Shown here piece by piece: positions 1 to 11,400 of a DNA stretch of 60,000 nt; positions within the stretch are counted from its first letter, which is position 1; each line of letters starts with the position of its first letter. A model generated the notes under the pieces. That model was not told where the DNA came from and did not search any database. It saw only the letters and a list, made by a program, of their open reading frames with translations. The DNA is from Takakia lepidozioides. Its lineage: Eukaryota > Streptophyta > Takakiopsida > Takakiales > Takakiaceae. The stretch is taken from positions 11,100,001 to 11,160,000 of the forward strand of contig CM060732.1 in NCBI GenBank assembly GCA_030704615.1, written 5' to 3'. Made by a program: the position numbers and the translations under genes.

Positions 1-1868
1 AGTCTGCTGAAGTTGTAAATAGCGTAGGACCCTCAACATTCCCAAAACAGGCGTGACCTTGAGTCTGTAACCCATTGCCATGCCGGCTGATGAATGCCCT
101 TGGCAGGGCCAACCTGCCACTACCAAGTGAATAGGGACCCGCTCCAAATCATGCGCCCCCAGCAAAGAGATGTCTGCTGGCAAGGCTTGTTGGTATCCAC
201 GAACTGCAGACACTGGCAACAAATCAGGGTACTGCTGTACCAACTGAGCAACATGGCGCAGTGAGACGCGTCGTGCAGTCTCATCCCTCTCCACATACAG
301 GTAACGTCGAACTCGTACACCTGCCTGCAGCACTGCAGCCAATCCAGTGCTGATCCCGCCAAACAAGTCCAGAAGGCATATGCCTTCACCTGGTGCCAAT
401 GGCATCCTCTCCTGACGGTACGAAGGCCTCTACCCAGGCTTGTTGCACCGTCTATCAGCAGCCTGCTGCAAATCCTTGCTCGTACCCCATGGAGTGTGAG
501 CAACCATGGCAGCAACTCCGCCGTACCATGCATGTCATCCTGCTCTGCTGGAGGTGGCACATCCTCTGCATGGGCATTGCCCTCCAGCAACTCTCCAGGC
601 CAACTAACTGCAGCTGTGAAGGCTGCTAGTGTTGGCATCTTGCCCCGCTGGGCAGCAGCAACACCCCCAATGAATGTCACAGGGAGTTGTACACGACGAC
701 CATCCCCTGACTGCCATCCAGGCCTGTAGGATGCTGACTCCTCCCAAAAATCCAGGGTGAAGCCCATGGGATATAACACTGCCCCACCAACGAGGACATC
801 GTAAGAGACCGCGTCTGTCACAATGGCCTTGGCTCGCATCACTGAGCCATCTATAGGATGATCCGGCTGTAGTCTAATGGCCAACTCACGCCGTGTCATG
901 CCCCGAGCCTGCTCTGATCCTCCCAGAGATGTCTGTATCTGGAAAGGACAAGGCTCCATATCCGCCTCCATGAGGCCCAAACCTGCAATAGCAGCTCTGC
1001 CCAACATCAGTGGCTGAGCTCCCGAGTCCAACAAGACCCGCAGTGGCCGGTACCTCTTGCCTGCCGGTCCACTCAAAGAGAAAATGTCATCCTGGTTGTC
1101 TAACAAGACAACTCCAGGTGTCACCATGGCGCGCTCAAAGGCTGGCCTAGCTGGCAGCTCCGTCAACCTGGCAGCTGCAGCTTGCCATGGCGCAGCCGTG
1201 GCAGTCTTGACCCTCAAATCCGAGGATCCCTCTGCCACTACACCTTCCACTAACTCCGCAGAAGATGAAGTGACCTCCCCACTCTCGCAGAGTGTTGCTG
1301 CTAGTCTGAACACTGCAGCTGGTCTTACCCCCGGCGTCGCAATCATGGTTGCCGAGAACAGTGGGGCCTGACACACAGAGGTGGCTGCCCCCAACAACAC
1401 ACTGGCTGCACTAGCCTTGGCAGCAGGTGTCAGTGCTGCACGTGTAGCTCTCCCCAATGGCACAATAAGCCTCTGTATCTGTCGGGCGAGAACTAGGTGC
1501 CATGGATGTCGTCGACACTGTCTCCCCCAAGATGAATGATTGAGGCAACCTAGCCTGACGGCTTGCCTCCCCACGCTGTGGATCAACTCCACCTCTGCAC
1601 CTCGTGGCTCAGGAACTCGTGCTGCTCCTCGAGTGACGGCTGCAGCAGACTCCACCTGCACTAGTGGTAGTGCTGCCCCACACATAAATCCCATGCCTCC
1701 CATGTCTCCTCCGTCAGGATGACGCTGCTGAGGAGGAACAGGAGGTGGACCCTCAGGTCTTGGAGCTGGTACCACCTGAGCTGTGGCCATGGCAGCAAGC
1801 CTTTGCTCTAGTTGCTGAAGCCGGTTGGCCATGCCTTGGTCAACCCTGACCTCCACGTCCTTGGCCAT
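1..1868 (-). pseudogene. Gag tail, aspartic protease and N-terminal DNA cytosine methyltransferase, frameshifted
   Basis: One long minus-strand reading frame holds the gag C-terminus, a retropepsin-like protease (LLDSGAQPL near 1010-1040) and the linker to a C5-methyltransferase. The frame then slips. Motif I (LLDLFGGISTG, about 345-385) and motif IV (GWPCQGHSSAG, about 85-120) are readable only in another frame. Gag and protease are in one continuous frame here, whereas the young copy has lost one base at the same junction. Motifs after IV lie outside the window. The DNA alignment with 45.1-46.9 kb is clear by eye. A functional enzyme is unlikely. Confidence 0.85.
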
Positions 1869-3259
1869 ATGCTTGCCCTCGTCCTACACCTCGTGCCTGA
1901 CCACCTCGTCCTCTCTGAGGTGCTCCACCTTGCCCTCGGCCACCATTGTTCCCTTGGAACTGGCCTTCCGCAACTCAGGGTGCAAGTCATAACACTGGGC
2001 ATCTCCATGCCCATACTTGCCACAATGCCCACACTGCAACTGTGCAGGCTGTGCTTGTGCCGGCCTTTTGCCACTCTCTGGGCAATCTTTCTTGACATGG
2101 GGTCCTCCACATTCCAACATATCACCCTGGTTGCTGTTGGCTGCAAAAGAGCTACTGGCCTGCACTGAGGTCCCCTGTAAGCTCCATGGAATTTGGGTTG
2201 GGAAACCTTGCCCCCCTGACCACGCTGTTGGGCAGTCCCTTGTGCCTGTTGGCTGGCAGCTGCCCTCGTGCAGGCATGTCTTGCCAAATCCAATGGTAAC
2301 AACTCGCTCCTCCACCATGTTGAGCTCAATCCGCTCAGCCAGCAGAAACACATCTGCTAATGTGGGTTGGGGCTGCTTGTAACAGGGTTGCATCCCGCAC
2401 CCTTCTCCTGAGCTCCTTGTCCAAAATTCCATACCAGAACTGGATTGCCTGAGCTTCAGTAACCCCTTGGGTCACACTTATCAAGCGCCTCATACGAGTG
2501 TAGGCCTCTCGCAAGCTCTCACTGGATTTGCGCTGGAAGTCTTGCAAACTTCGCAGCTTCTCTGTCCGTACACCTTGGTAGTTCCTCCGCAACTCCTGGA
2601 AGAACTCCACCACCGGGTTGAATCTAGGCACATGTGTTGTAGTCGTGGCAGGAGGAGTAGTAGCACCTTTTGAACTGGTACCACCTGCAGAAGTAGGCAC
2701 TACTTGTTCCACTACTAGTGCTGGCAGTGGGAGATATTGGTGCTGATGCAGCTACTGGTCGCGTCGTGCCTCGAGTAATGGAGACGTAGTCAGGTGACCA
2801 ATACATCCTCCACTCCTCAATCTCTGCTTCATGTCCTCGCCTGAACTCGTGGTAATCGTCCATAGGCGGGCCTTCCAAAATGCTGGAACAGTTCCACGCC
2901 ATGAATGGGGTGAACAGCTGTGGATGCGCATCTGCTGCAAATCACACCAGCTGTCGAACTCCTGGATAAAGTCATCCAGCTCGATTGTGCCCACAGCTCC
3001 AGAGTACCTACGAGGCCCTTGGTAGCTCCATACATCTCCTCCATGTCGTCCCACAACAATGGCGAATGAAACTGCACACCTGTTGATGAAGCCTCCGAGT
3101 CTGTGTCTGACTCTGCACTAGTTGAGGGTGGAGGTGAAGGTGGTCTGAAACGAACACCTCGTCTGTGAACCCACTCTCACTGCTACTGCCTGTAGCCGTA
3201 CTCCCCTCAAAACCCTTGGGTAACTCCGTGATGACACTCACAACCCGCACCTCCCCCAC
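1808..3259 (-). pseudogene. Decayed gypsy gag with two CCHC zinc knuckles
   Basis: Gag capsid and nucleocapsid of copy 1 survive as overlapping fragments in three frames (3259-3008, 3077-2624, 2712-2335, 2432-1884). Shared phrases with the young gag include WYGILDKELRRRVRDATLLQAA and the EFRRGHE and SPDYVSITRGT stretches. The 2432-1884 piece carries two knuckle-like sites, ECGGPHVKKDC (first Cys lost) and CGHCGKYGHGDAQC, in frame with the downstream gag sequence. That shows what the undamaged frame should be and contrasts with the young copy. At least three frameshifts make it non-functional. Confidence 0.8.
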
Positions 3260-3969
3260 GTGACACTATAAGGCTCTAGTACTAATTCTAATAGTGACAC
3301 GGGAGCACCTGTTGCGGATTAAGGGTCATATCCCAGTGGCTAAGGGCACCTGCACCTGCATCCACCGCAAGAACTCATATGGTTGGCTGGTCATCAACCC
3401 AGTCTCACCATAGAAGAAACACTGGTGGTCTTGCTGGTCATCACTCCAGCCTCACCACCGACAGCATACTCTAGGATTGACCGGTGATCAAATCCGGCCT
3501 AATCCCTATGAAAGCAGCGCCCACACAAAACCAACATGGCGCACAGTCAAGCATGCAGGTGTTGGGGGGGATCCAAACACAAGAAATCAAAACATCAACA
3601 CCCCCACACCAAAATCCATCTGCAGTGCTGATCCTGCAGAATATCCCAGCCCAAAAACCCCGGACTGACTGGCCTCCACCAAGAGAGGCTTTGGCAACTA
3701 CAAGTACAAAGTAATGAAAATAGTAAAGAGAAGGAGGGGAAGAATAAAGGCCCGACCAAGCAAGATCTAATCCTGATCTATGCTATCAACTGCCAGACTT
3801 CTCTCAAAGTGCCTCGCTCTGCATGATGGTAAGGTGTAGGAGGTATATCTATGTCCAGAAACCTGCCACTAACCTTATCCCAAGCTACAGTAGCTCGCTC
3901 TAACCAACCCTCCTCCTCTCTGCCAGGTAGAGACAAAGCAATACTCCCCTATCTCCCGCTCACTGAATA
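3260..3969 (-). other. Start of the copy 1 leader; no gene
   Basis: The first 100-150 bases next to gag resemble the matching place in the young copy (shared ACCTGTTGCGG near 3308 and 48400), so this is element leader. Beyond that I see no coding region or repeat. Confidence 0.4.
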
Positions 3970-4601
3970 CTAAAGAAAATAAAGTAGGGTCTGACAGTCT
4001 CTCAACTCGAAAGCTTTGAGACGGTTGCGGGTGTCCTCGTTGCGAATGACTGCATCTCCTTCAAGCAGAACAAACTTTTCATTGCTAATGAACCCCCGCT
4101 CGTGGTTGCCTTGTGCAGAGCGTGTCCGGCTGCAACCATGTCTGATTGCACAAACTTGTGTAGCTCCTGCTCCTCTGCTCCAGTACACCACGGCCTTGTG
4201 GCTGAACACCTTGGTCCCCGGGGCTGTCTTTGGCTGTGTTCCAAGCCTAGCTTCCACCCACTTTGGTATTTCACCTACAGCTGCAGAACTGCTTGCTTCA
4301 ACAGAGTTCTGACTGTCCAAAGCAATATTGAGGCCCTCAACGCCAACTACAGCAGTTTGTTGTCTATTGCTAATGCCTGACTCCCAGTATGCAATCAACT
4401 CGTCCAACTGCTCTCCACTCAATCAGTCTGAGTTCCTTGAGAAACATAAATCTTGTCCCCTTGTGTGCACAGGCTAAGAGAAGAGACCTGCCCTTCAATT
4501 ACGTCCTCATTTCCCCCAGCCATACAAGGAGGACATCCACAGATTTGTCTCTCATGTAGACCACAAACAGGTAATAGAATTGTGGATCTTTCATAGCACA
4601 C
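3970..4601 (-). other. Unrecognised coding-like segment inside the retrotransposon leader
   Basis: Two adjacent minus-strand open stretches (4601-4419 and 4422-3970, about 60 and 150 codons, different frames) look protein-like. The second contains KVFSHKAVVYWSRGAGATQV and NEKFVLLEGDAVIRNEDTRN. I recognise no family. There is nothing comparable at this place in the young copy's leader, so this may be a captured host gene piece, as the neighbouring bHLH appears to be. It could also be chance open frame; composition is the only argument for coding. Confidence 0.3.
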
Positions 4602-5490
4602 TCACACTCACACTCAAAAAATTCCATAGATTTTTAGCAGAGTCCAAAAAACTAAAACCAGATAGATAGGTAGATTTCCCCTTTCTACAGCTATCCACTC
4701 AAAAACTGTGTCAAACGGGGCTCATATGACAAAGATATGGCCAAAGAGGCTATGTAAATATAATATATGACCTTAAATAGAAACAAATACAAGGAAAAAC
4801 TATTTTCAATTGGTTTCCTTTGGTTCCCTGTTCCCACGTTTTTTGCGATTCACTGCAAGTTCCCTAAGAATTCCTTGGACTCATGCCAGGCTCATATCTG
4901 AAATATGACGATCTTAGATTTTTCAACTCAATCAAGATCGGAACTACCATGATAAAGGTAATGTCTTCATTGGTATGCCAAGTTCCAAGTGTCAGAATAA
5001 TAACACCTTGTTGAAGCTGTTGCGATCAATGGGCCACCTTATCGTTGTTGTATGAGATGGATCCCCTGTCTACTGCCTTGTCCCAGATGGAAGCCGAAAC
5101 ACATGAGGGTAAATCTGAGATGCAGCTGTGCATTCAAGCATGATCCGAAACACCTCCATTCACTGCTCGCGGTGTGGTTCACTGTCTCCTCTGCTTTCAC
5201 CCTCACTAGAGATCCACATCTACAGATTATACCTCCCACTAGAAATGTAACACCATTGCAGCTCCAGGGCTCGCATTCTCAGGCTCCACCTTCATTTCAC
5301 GGTTCACCAATGCCTGGAGCCACAACTCAGAACGTGCGACTTGACCACTATAGCGGCCTTTGTACTGAGACAAGGCTGGGCGCAAGCTGGGCATTTACGG
5401 AAACCCCTCCGAGAAGCAGATGAGGCTCTCGGCAGATTGCCCGGCAGGTTTTGCTTGTAAATCAATCTTGTTAGCCAGCGATTGCAGGGC

Positions 5491-6119
5491 CTACACCTGA
5501 AGCTCCAGGAACATCAAATAATCAGCGGTCTCCTCCAGCAAAATGGGAGTGTCCATACTTGTTCCACCGGGAATAAGCTTTTGTAGATCCATGATGCGAG
5601 TATCACTGACCCGAGCGTTCACACCACGATTGGCATCAGATCCGAATCTGTGGCAGTTCTTCAGAGATCTTACAGTTTTGATCCCCACAGATTTGTGGAG
5701 TGCCCTGAGTCTCCTGTTTGATGCCTTGTAGAGGCGTGAATTCTTGTACAAAATCCTTCTAGATCTCCCTGCGAGCCTTTTAAAATTGGCCACCAGTAAA
5801 GGCTTTCTAGTGACTTGCCAATAACCCCCTTTCCCGCTGCAATCAGACGACGCAATGTGACGGTATGCCCGAAAACTGGCTAACCTCCTCCTAACACCAC
5901 CTTTGCTCTTCACTGGATGTATCCTGGGTTCCACGAAATTTGAGACAGGCAGGCACTTACAATCCAAAAAAAACGAGCCGGCTTGGAGTCACCCACGGCA
6001 AAGCCCTTCATCTCCACTCCACACGGGCAACCCTGAGACGATGATAGGATCGCTGCAGAAGAATCTAGGCACGAAAAAGAGCTAACCTCTAACCCATCGT
6101 TACTTGACGAATCAATCAT
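5491..6119 (-). pseudogene. bHLH protein of the AIF/IBH1 atypical type, broken, captured in the leader
   Basis: A minus-strand frame (5967-5491) ends in a plant helix-loop-helix signature: DLQKLIPGGTSMDTPILLEE followed by TADYLMFLELQV. This pattern of short first helix, PGG loop and LLEE-(A/T)-DY-LQV second helix is typical of the AIF/IBH1/UPBEAT-like bHLH-related regulators, which lack a DNA-binding basic region and act by dimerising. A TAG stop falls right after LELQV, where the next codons (ALQSLANK) still read like the family's tail, so it looks like a nonsense mutation. A second frame (6119-5910, MIDSSSNDGLEV...) meets the main frame at a T8 run near 5970, suggesting a slippage frameshift. 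It lies between gag and the 5' LTR, in element orientation. Confidence 0.6.
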
Positions 6120-6323
6120 GCAACATTCATCCCCAGTAGCCTAAGCAAGCTCTCTACTTAAACGCGTGACTCCAGCAAGATCCGCTAGCAGTAACTGCAA
6201 GTGAAGTATCCGCCGCAAGCTTAATAGCTTTCTGCCGCTCCGGAATGGTTAAATACTCAGCTGAATTATTCACAGACCTATATAATACCAAGTTATATTA
6301 TAATAGTGCTAAAACAAACATCA

Positions 6324-6352
6324 TATCTAGCTTAGCACTAGAAAACTAGATA
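6324..6352 (-). other. Hairpin just inside the 5' LTR (copy 1)
   Basis: TATCTAG and CTAGATA form a 7-bp perfect inverted repeat around a 15-nt loop. A hairpin with different stem bases sits at the same place in the young copy (51387-51413). Between hairpin and LTR both copies keep a near-identical tract starting CTCGAG in element sense, which would be the primer-binding region. Confidence 0.5.
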
Positions 6353-6369
6353 GCGTCATCTCTCTCGAG

Positions 6370-6717
6370 TGATTGAAAACTAAACTCACACTGTTGACAC
6401 AAGGACATGAAATACAACACCATCACTCGTTAAACTAAGAGTTGAGTCAGGGGCACCCCAAGCTATGGGGACTCCACCCCACAACATCCTATTCTCCCTT
6501 CATAAGCACACTCAGATTCTAAGCAGTGAAGGAGCTCGGTCGTGCAGGCTCAACTCGAGAGATGAGCCGCACGACTGACGAGCTCGTGAAGATAAGATGG
6601 TTCAGGTGTCAAGCTAAACTTGACACCTGACTTAACACTTGAACTAATTCCAAGTGTTAAATACAAATAACTAGATTTATTCTAGTTAGTTTTACACTGT
6701 GTTTATTTAACTTGATA
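6370..6717 (-). repeat. 5' LTR of methyltransferase gypsy copy 1
   Basis: This 348-bp block aligns along its length with the 327-bp LTR of the young copy: shared CTCGAG/TGAT boundary, CTCAACTCGAGA, GTGAAGATAA, the CAAGTGTTAAAT-like tract and a TTAACTTGATA end. In element sense it runs from TATCAAG (TG mutated to TA) to CAATCA. Divergence from the young LTR is much higher than between the two coding regions. Confidence 0.75.
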
Positions 6718-6732
6718 GCTTGAATGACACCA

Positions 6733-7637
6733 TTAGAATAGTTGAAATGGAGCCGAAGCTACATTATCTTGAGTAGTGGCAGAATTGGCTTGAGCCTTAT
6801 AAATGCCGTTTTCTCTATCTCGTTTGCGCTTATTGCAATTAGGGGATATATGCCCCCTCTGCCCACAATAATGACAGATTTTGTCTCTATGTGACAGTTG
6901 ACCACTAGGGTTACTAGAAGAGGCTGCCATCTGGAAATTATTATTATAATCTCCATTGGGAGGGCCAAATGGTTCTCTAGTTCCCTTGAACTTCCCTCGA
7001 ACTTCCCTCGTTGTCCAGCAAATAAAACTAAAGGTTTACCATTAGAACTATCCGTGTGTCTCGTAATGGCCTCTTGCAAAACCTTACCAATCAAATCAGC
7101 AAGGGTTTGGTTTGCAACACTTCCTTGAGTGGTAATAAACGGCCACCATGAAGAAGATAACGCTCCAAGAAACATAGTGACCTACAGTGCTTTAGGGATT
7201 ACTAGCCCTGCAACTGAAGCATCATCTAACGCTCCTTGCCAATTTTCCAAGAACTCTGTTACAGATTGGGACTCTGAAAGAGTAAGCATCATAATATGTT
7301 TATGCATGCCAACTTGGGATGCACTATCCATGTGTTCATAGATAGATTTTAGTTTAGCCCAAACTGCTATAGAAGTTTTAAGAGATCTGACTAATTGAAT
7401 CTGACGATCTCCACAATGGAGAATCAATTCAGAGCGTGCTTTGGAATCTTTTATTTTCCAAGCAGCTTGAAGTGTGGCATCAGCCGCACCGGGGTCAGGG
7501 TCAATACCGTCAACCACTCCCCAAAATTCAGACATCATTAAAAGCATTTCCATTTTGATAGACCAAATGGAATAATTGGTACTACTAAGGCGATCAATTT
7601 GATACGCCCTTGCTGCAGGAAAAGATGGAGCAACCAT
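6733..7637 (-). pseudogene. Copia-type gag with a CCHC zinc knuckle, frameshifted
   Basis: The minus frame at 7637-7182 has the copia gag start signature (LSSTNYSIWSIKMEMLL, then DGIDPDPGA), followed by AWKIKDSKARSELILHC and EHMDSASQVGMHKHIMMLTL. The protein continues in a second frame (7175-6759) and a third (6930-6733), which has the knuckle CHYCGQRGHISPNC. At least two frameshifts and a stop (APFQLF*) end it just before the gypsy LTR. Gag of this type packages element RNA. Confidence 0.8.
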
Positions 7638-7848
7638 GGGGAATCTATGTCGTTAGACAAGACCTAGCCAATGGCAGAGCGTTTGCTCTTGCCCTTCTAA
7701 TCCTTAACAACAAATTTCATAAAAATTGAATAAGCACATGGTCCGAGGTCCGAGGTCGCTGACTTTTGATAAATAATCTTTAAGACAAACGATTCAAAGA
7801 CAATCTTAAGTCGACTCATTAGATGGCTATGGATCGGTTGAGCACAAG

Positions 7849-7860
7849 GCTCTGATACCA
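7849..7860 (-). other. Primer-binding site for initiator tRNA-Met
   Basis: GCTCTGATACCA is the reverse complement of TGGTATCAGAGC, the standard plant copia primer-binding site, and it lies directly against the LTR edge. Confidence 0.9.
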
Positions 7861-8069
7861 TGTTATAAAATACTAGCACTCAAACATTAGTGTAGAGTGA
7901 GTATGATTACTCAATTTTATGTATGTAAGAATGAGAGAGAAGAAGACATGACAATGTCTCTTCAACAACTCAACAGTCATACCTTAAAGGGTTGTGACCC
8001 TTAGTATAGACGTATCTATTCTATATGGATGTTAACTTACATAATCTAAATGTTGAATTACATCCAACA
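7861..8069 (-). repeat. Copia 5' LTR (209 bp)
   Basis: In element sense it begins TGTTGGATG and ends TTATAACA (TG...CA), directly next to the primer site. A related LTR in opposite orientation stands alone at 23762-23973. Confidence 0.85.
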
Positions 8070-8277
8070 GCAAAGTCATGGGCACGATACCACTGACTGA
8101 AGATGACTCCGACGTTTTTTCAAACTGGGGCTCTCATGACACTTTGCAGACACGCAATGCCCACAGTGTTACCGAGAGCCTGACGTTTCTGCCACTTGGG
8201 TGGTTGAAGTGCGCATTGAGCCTTCAGCTATAGGTATCTAATGCGAAACAACCACGAATAATGAAACCCTGTAAGAC

Positions 8278-8283
8278 TTTATT
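8278..8283 (-). terminator. Likely polyadenylation signal of the non-LTR element
   Basis: AATAAA on the minus strand, about 200 bases after the element's stop codon and beyond its 3' tandem repeats. No other feature is seen between 8070 and 8278. Confidence 0.4.
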
Positions 8284-8346
8284 TACAACATGTACATATG
8301 ATGTGAAGTTCCCAAAAAGGGGGGGGAGGAACAAGAAACAAGAGAA

Positions 8347-8492
8347 GAAAACAAAAAGCTATAGTAAGCTACTCAGCTAGAGAAAAAACAAAAGCTATAG
8401 TAAGCTACTCAGCTAGAGAAAAAAACAAAAGCTATAGTAAGCTACTCAACCAGTGAAGAAAACAGAAGCTATAGTAAACTACTCAAGAGAGC
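8347..8492 (-). repeat. Four 36-37 bp tandem repeats at the 3' end of the non-LTR element
   Basis: The core AGCTATAGTAAGCTACTCA recurs at 8357, 8393, 8430 and 8467 (the last with one change). The innermost unit contains the element's stop codon (TAG at 8479-8481). Short tandem repeats in the 3' UTR are common in non-LTR elements. Confidence 0.85.
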
Positions 8493-11400
8493 GACCCTCC
8501 CAGCCAACAGCCTGGAGGAGATCAGGCAAGGAGATAGGCAAAGTGTCAGGCAGAGGCGGAAGACGAGATGACGCGGAGCTAGCCACATCAGTCCGATGCA
8601 AAATAGAGATGGCTTGTGCTCTCTGCAAAGCAACTGAAACATGTTGTCGATAGTAGGCGACAAGGACGGAGGCATGTGGGATGCCAGTGGACCTGCTCTT
8701 GGCTGCATGATGTGCACATGTCCGCAGGAAATCGTCGAAGTGTCGGTGCAATGAGCCAAATATTTCGACCGCCAGTGGAAGAAATGTGTCGGTGGGGTGA
8801 CGATCGCTGTAGTCGCGCTCCTTGGCCTGGGCTGCTACAGTGGCTGTCGTGCCTGGTGTGGTAGCTGCGCGAGATAACAGATCCACTCGAGTGGGGTCGG
8901 CGAGAACGACATCTGCTAAGGTACGCAAACCATCTCTAGATAGGACGATGTCAACACGACGGCGTGTAGAGTGGGACGTGAGCGCGGGTCGTAGATGTAG
9001 TTGTTCACGCAGTACATGATACCCTGCCTCCCGAGCAATAGATGCTACCGCATTGCGAACCATATCATGAGACGTAGTGCGCTTACCACCACATGGACAG
9101 CGGAGGAGATGGATGACAAGGTCATCGATGGGTTGAAGACAGACGCAACGCTGAAGGCCCAATGTCGAAGGATGAGGCAAACCGAGTCGAAGGCGGAGCG
9201 CAATAGTGAAAATAGGGGATGAGAGTCAAAAATGTGTGATAGTGGGTCGTGCTGTCAACCATGCCCCTGCTCCAGGTCCTGCGCATGATAGAAGTCGGGC
9301 TCGATGCAACTCAGAAGAAGCACTTGAGAGCATGCCGGAAAAGGAATGACGGTGCACGCGCTCGGAAATGGACTCCTGAAGATGGTCGAGGCCTTGAGCA
9401 ACCTACTGCTCAAATGGTGGTAGACAGGCTCGCGCCGGTGCGGAAGAAGATCTCGTGTAGAGTGGAGATGCTCCTCGACAGCTGACGGGGCGGTAGTGAC
9501 AGTGGACAAAAGACCCACACCACCGAAAGAGACGGGCAAGGTGGCTTGCTGTCGTGGCAAAAGTCCCTGAGCACCCTCCAGAGCTCCTGGTCCTAACAAT
9601 CTCCCAAAGATAGTCATCATGGTAGTATCAAACCCAGATAAGAGGTGTAGGAAATCTGGGTTGGGTGGAACAGTGCGCAAGAGATATGAGGGATGCTGAA
9701 GGAAACATTTGGTCAAGATTCCATATGCTACCTGTATATCTCCGAGCCTAAGAAGGAGATCGGCGTGGGTGGCATCCTGGTGGAGTGCATCTTCCAAGAA
9801 TGACGTTGTGAACTGGGTGGCGCCAAAAGGGACTCCCAGGATTCTGATGCCATTGGGCGGAGCAATGAAGTGAGTAGGGGGGACAAAATCTGAAGGGAGA
9901 CCGGACGGAGATTACACCGCACATTTGCGAGGTTGCACTGAAAGGCCCACGGCAGAGAGTTGGGTGACAAAATGATAGTAAGCTGAAAGTACCTGTGAGG
10001 CAGGGCCTACAATATGCGTGTCGTCTACCACCGACGGAAAAAGACAAGATGAGTGAACTTGTGCAAAAGCCGTGAGGGCGCGGACATGAGCCATGGCAAA
10101 CAAAGGTCCTCCTAAAGGGTCGCCTTGGCAGGTCCCAACCTCGGTTCTGAATGATGGAGCACTCACCTAGGCGAGAATGATGACTGTAGTATAGGGGAGT
10201 GGTGGATGCATAGAATAATCGAACAAACGGAATGAGTTGGTGGAAATCTCCTCCAGCTGAACGGAGCTCCTGAAAGATAGCCGCTCGTAACACAGTGTTG
10301 AAAGCGTTGGTGACGTCGACTTGGAGAACCACCCAATCCGGATGAAGATCAAGAGCTGCACGAATCCCCTGAACCACCGCCTCGCAACCGCCTGGAGTGG
10401 CGACCCCGAACTGGTGCGGAAAGAGATGTCCGGAGAAGGCATCTCAAAACTGAAGACAAAGTGAGCGGCTGACAAGGTGGTAAAGAACCTCTCCAACTGC
10501 AATAGGGCGGATGCCAGTACCTGAGGGTTTGCTCATAGCCAACAATCTGGAGGCCCCAAGGAGACGGGCCACTGGGGCAGGGATACGGCCAGCAGCAATA
10601 AAGGAGCAAATCTGAAATAGCTGAGAGAAGCCACTAGCAGAGTCCTGTGGAGAGAAACAGTCGCGTAAGTGCCCATACAGGAGACCGGAAGGACCTGCCG
10701 CTGCAAGATGGGGACTGCGCGTGAAGGCCTGAGTGAAGACCGCCCGATCTAGCTTGAGATCCTGGTCTGGCTCGAAGTCCTCAACAAAAAGCGGCAGAAT
10801 ATCCTAAGCTGATGGGTGAAGGGCTTCGAGGGCAGTGACAGTATCCGGTGATGGAGGCGTTGGTGAGGAAGGTGCTAAAGCCTTGGCCGCACGTGAGTAC
10901 TCGCCAACGCGGCCTAACATGAGACTATGACGATGTTGCATGTGGGCCGATGAGGGTGGCTGCGTGGAGGAAGCAGGAGGGGCGCGTGCCGCAAGGGCTA
11001 GTGCCCGTAATTGATGCTCATCTTGCAGACTCTCCCAATCTCCAGATAAAAAACGGCAAAGACGGATGCGCGTCTTTCTGTGCCCTGACTGACCGCCACG
11101 AGGGGGCAAAACCAAACACCACTGAGGAAATAACAAGAAAAGATACCATGCTGGTATATCATCAGGATCACGAGCTAGCCTGTCTAAGGGTAGACGGAGT
11201 GCCAGTTGGACCTCATGACGTAGTGCCACCGGAATTCTTGTATAAAGACGAGGCCTTGGCAGACCTAGCTGAAATGCGCCCAGAACATCTAGCGCTGAAA
11301 GCCAATGCCAAGCAGAGGCAGGAGGTGGCGCGTGCAAGACACTGGGCTGAAATGGAGAAGTACCATTTGTGTGGGACTGATGAAGAGCCGCACACGTGCG

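Larger units (their letters stand above)
1..6717 (-). mobile_element. Ty3/gypsy element carrying a DNA methyltransferase, copy 1 (5' part only, decayed)
   Basis: This is the 5' half of a gypsy-type LTR retrotransposon on the minus strand; the rest lies beyond base 1. From right to left it shows a 348-bp 5' LTR (6370-6717), a leader of about 3.1 kb, broken gag, aspartic protease, and a cytosine methyltransferase cut by the window edge. Gag, protease and methyltransferase are closely similar to the young copy at 40-52 kb, but the LTR and most of the leader differ strongly. The right end abuts a copia gag remnant on the same strand, so this copy probably inserted into that element. Several frameshifts and a deletion of roughly 75 bp near 390-400 make it non-autonomous. 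Confidence 0.85.
6718..8069 (-). mobile_element. Ty1/copia element, 5' part only
   Basis: From right to left: LTR, primer site complementary to initiator-tRNA-Met, and a decayed gag. Protease, integrase and reverse transcriptase are absent; the gypsy copy 1 begins where pol would follow. The remainder, if it survives, should lie to the left of the window beyond gypsy copy 1. Confidence 0.8.

Noticed and set aside
7849-7860. Possible tRNA gene end (GCTCTGATACCA)
   Set aside because: No tRNA arms are present; it abuts an LTR and is the standard retrotransposon primer site.
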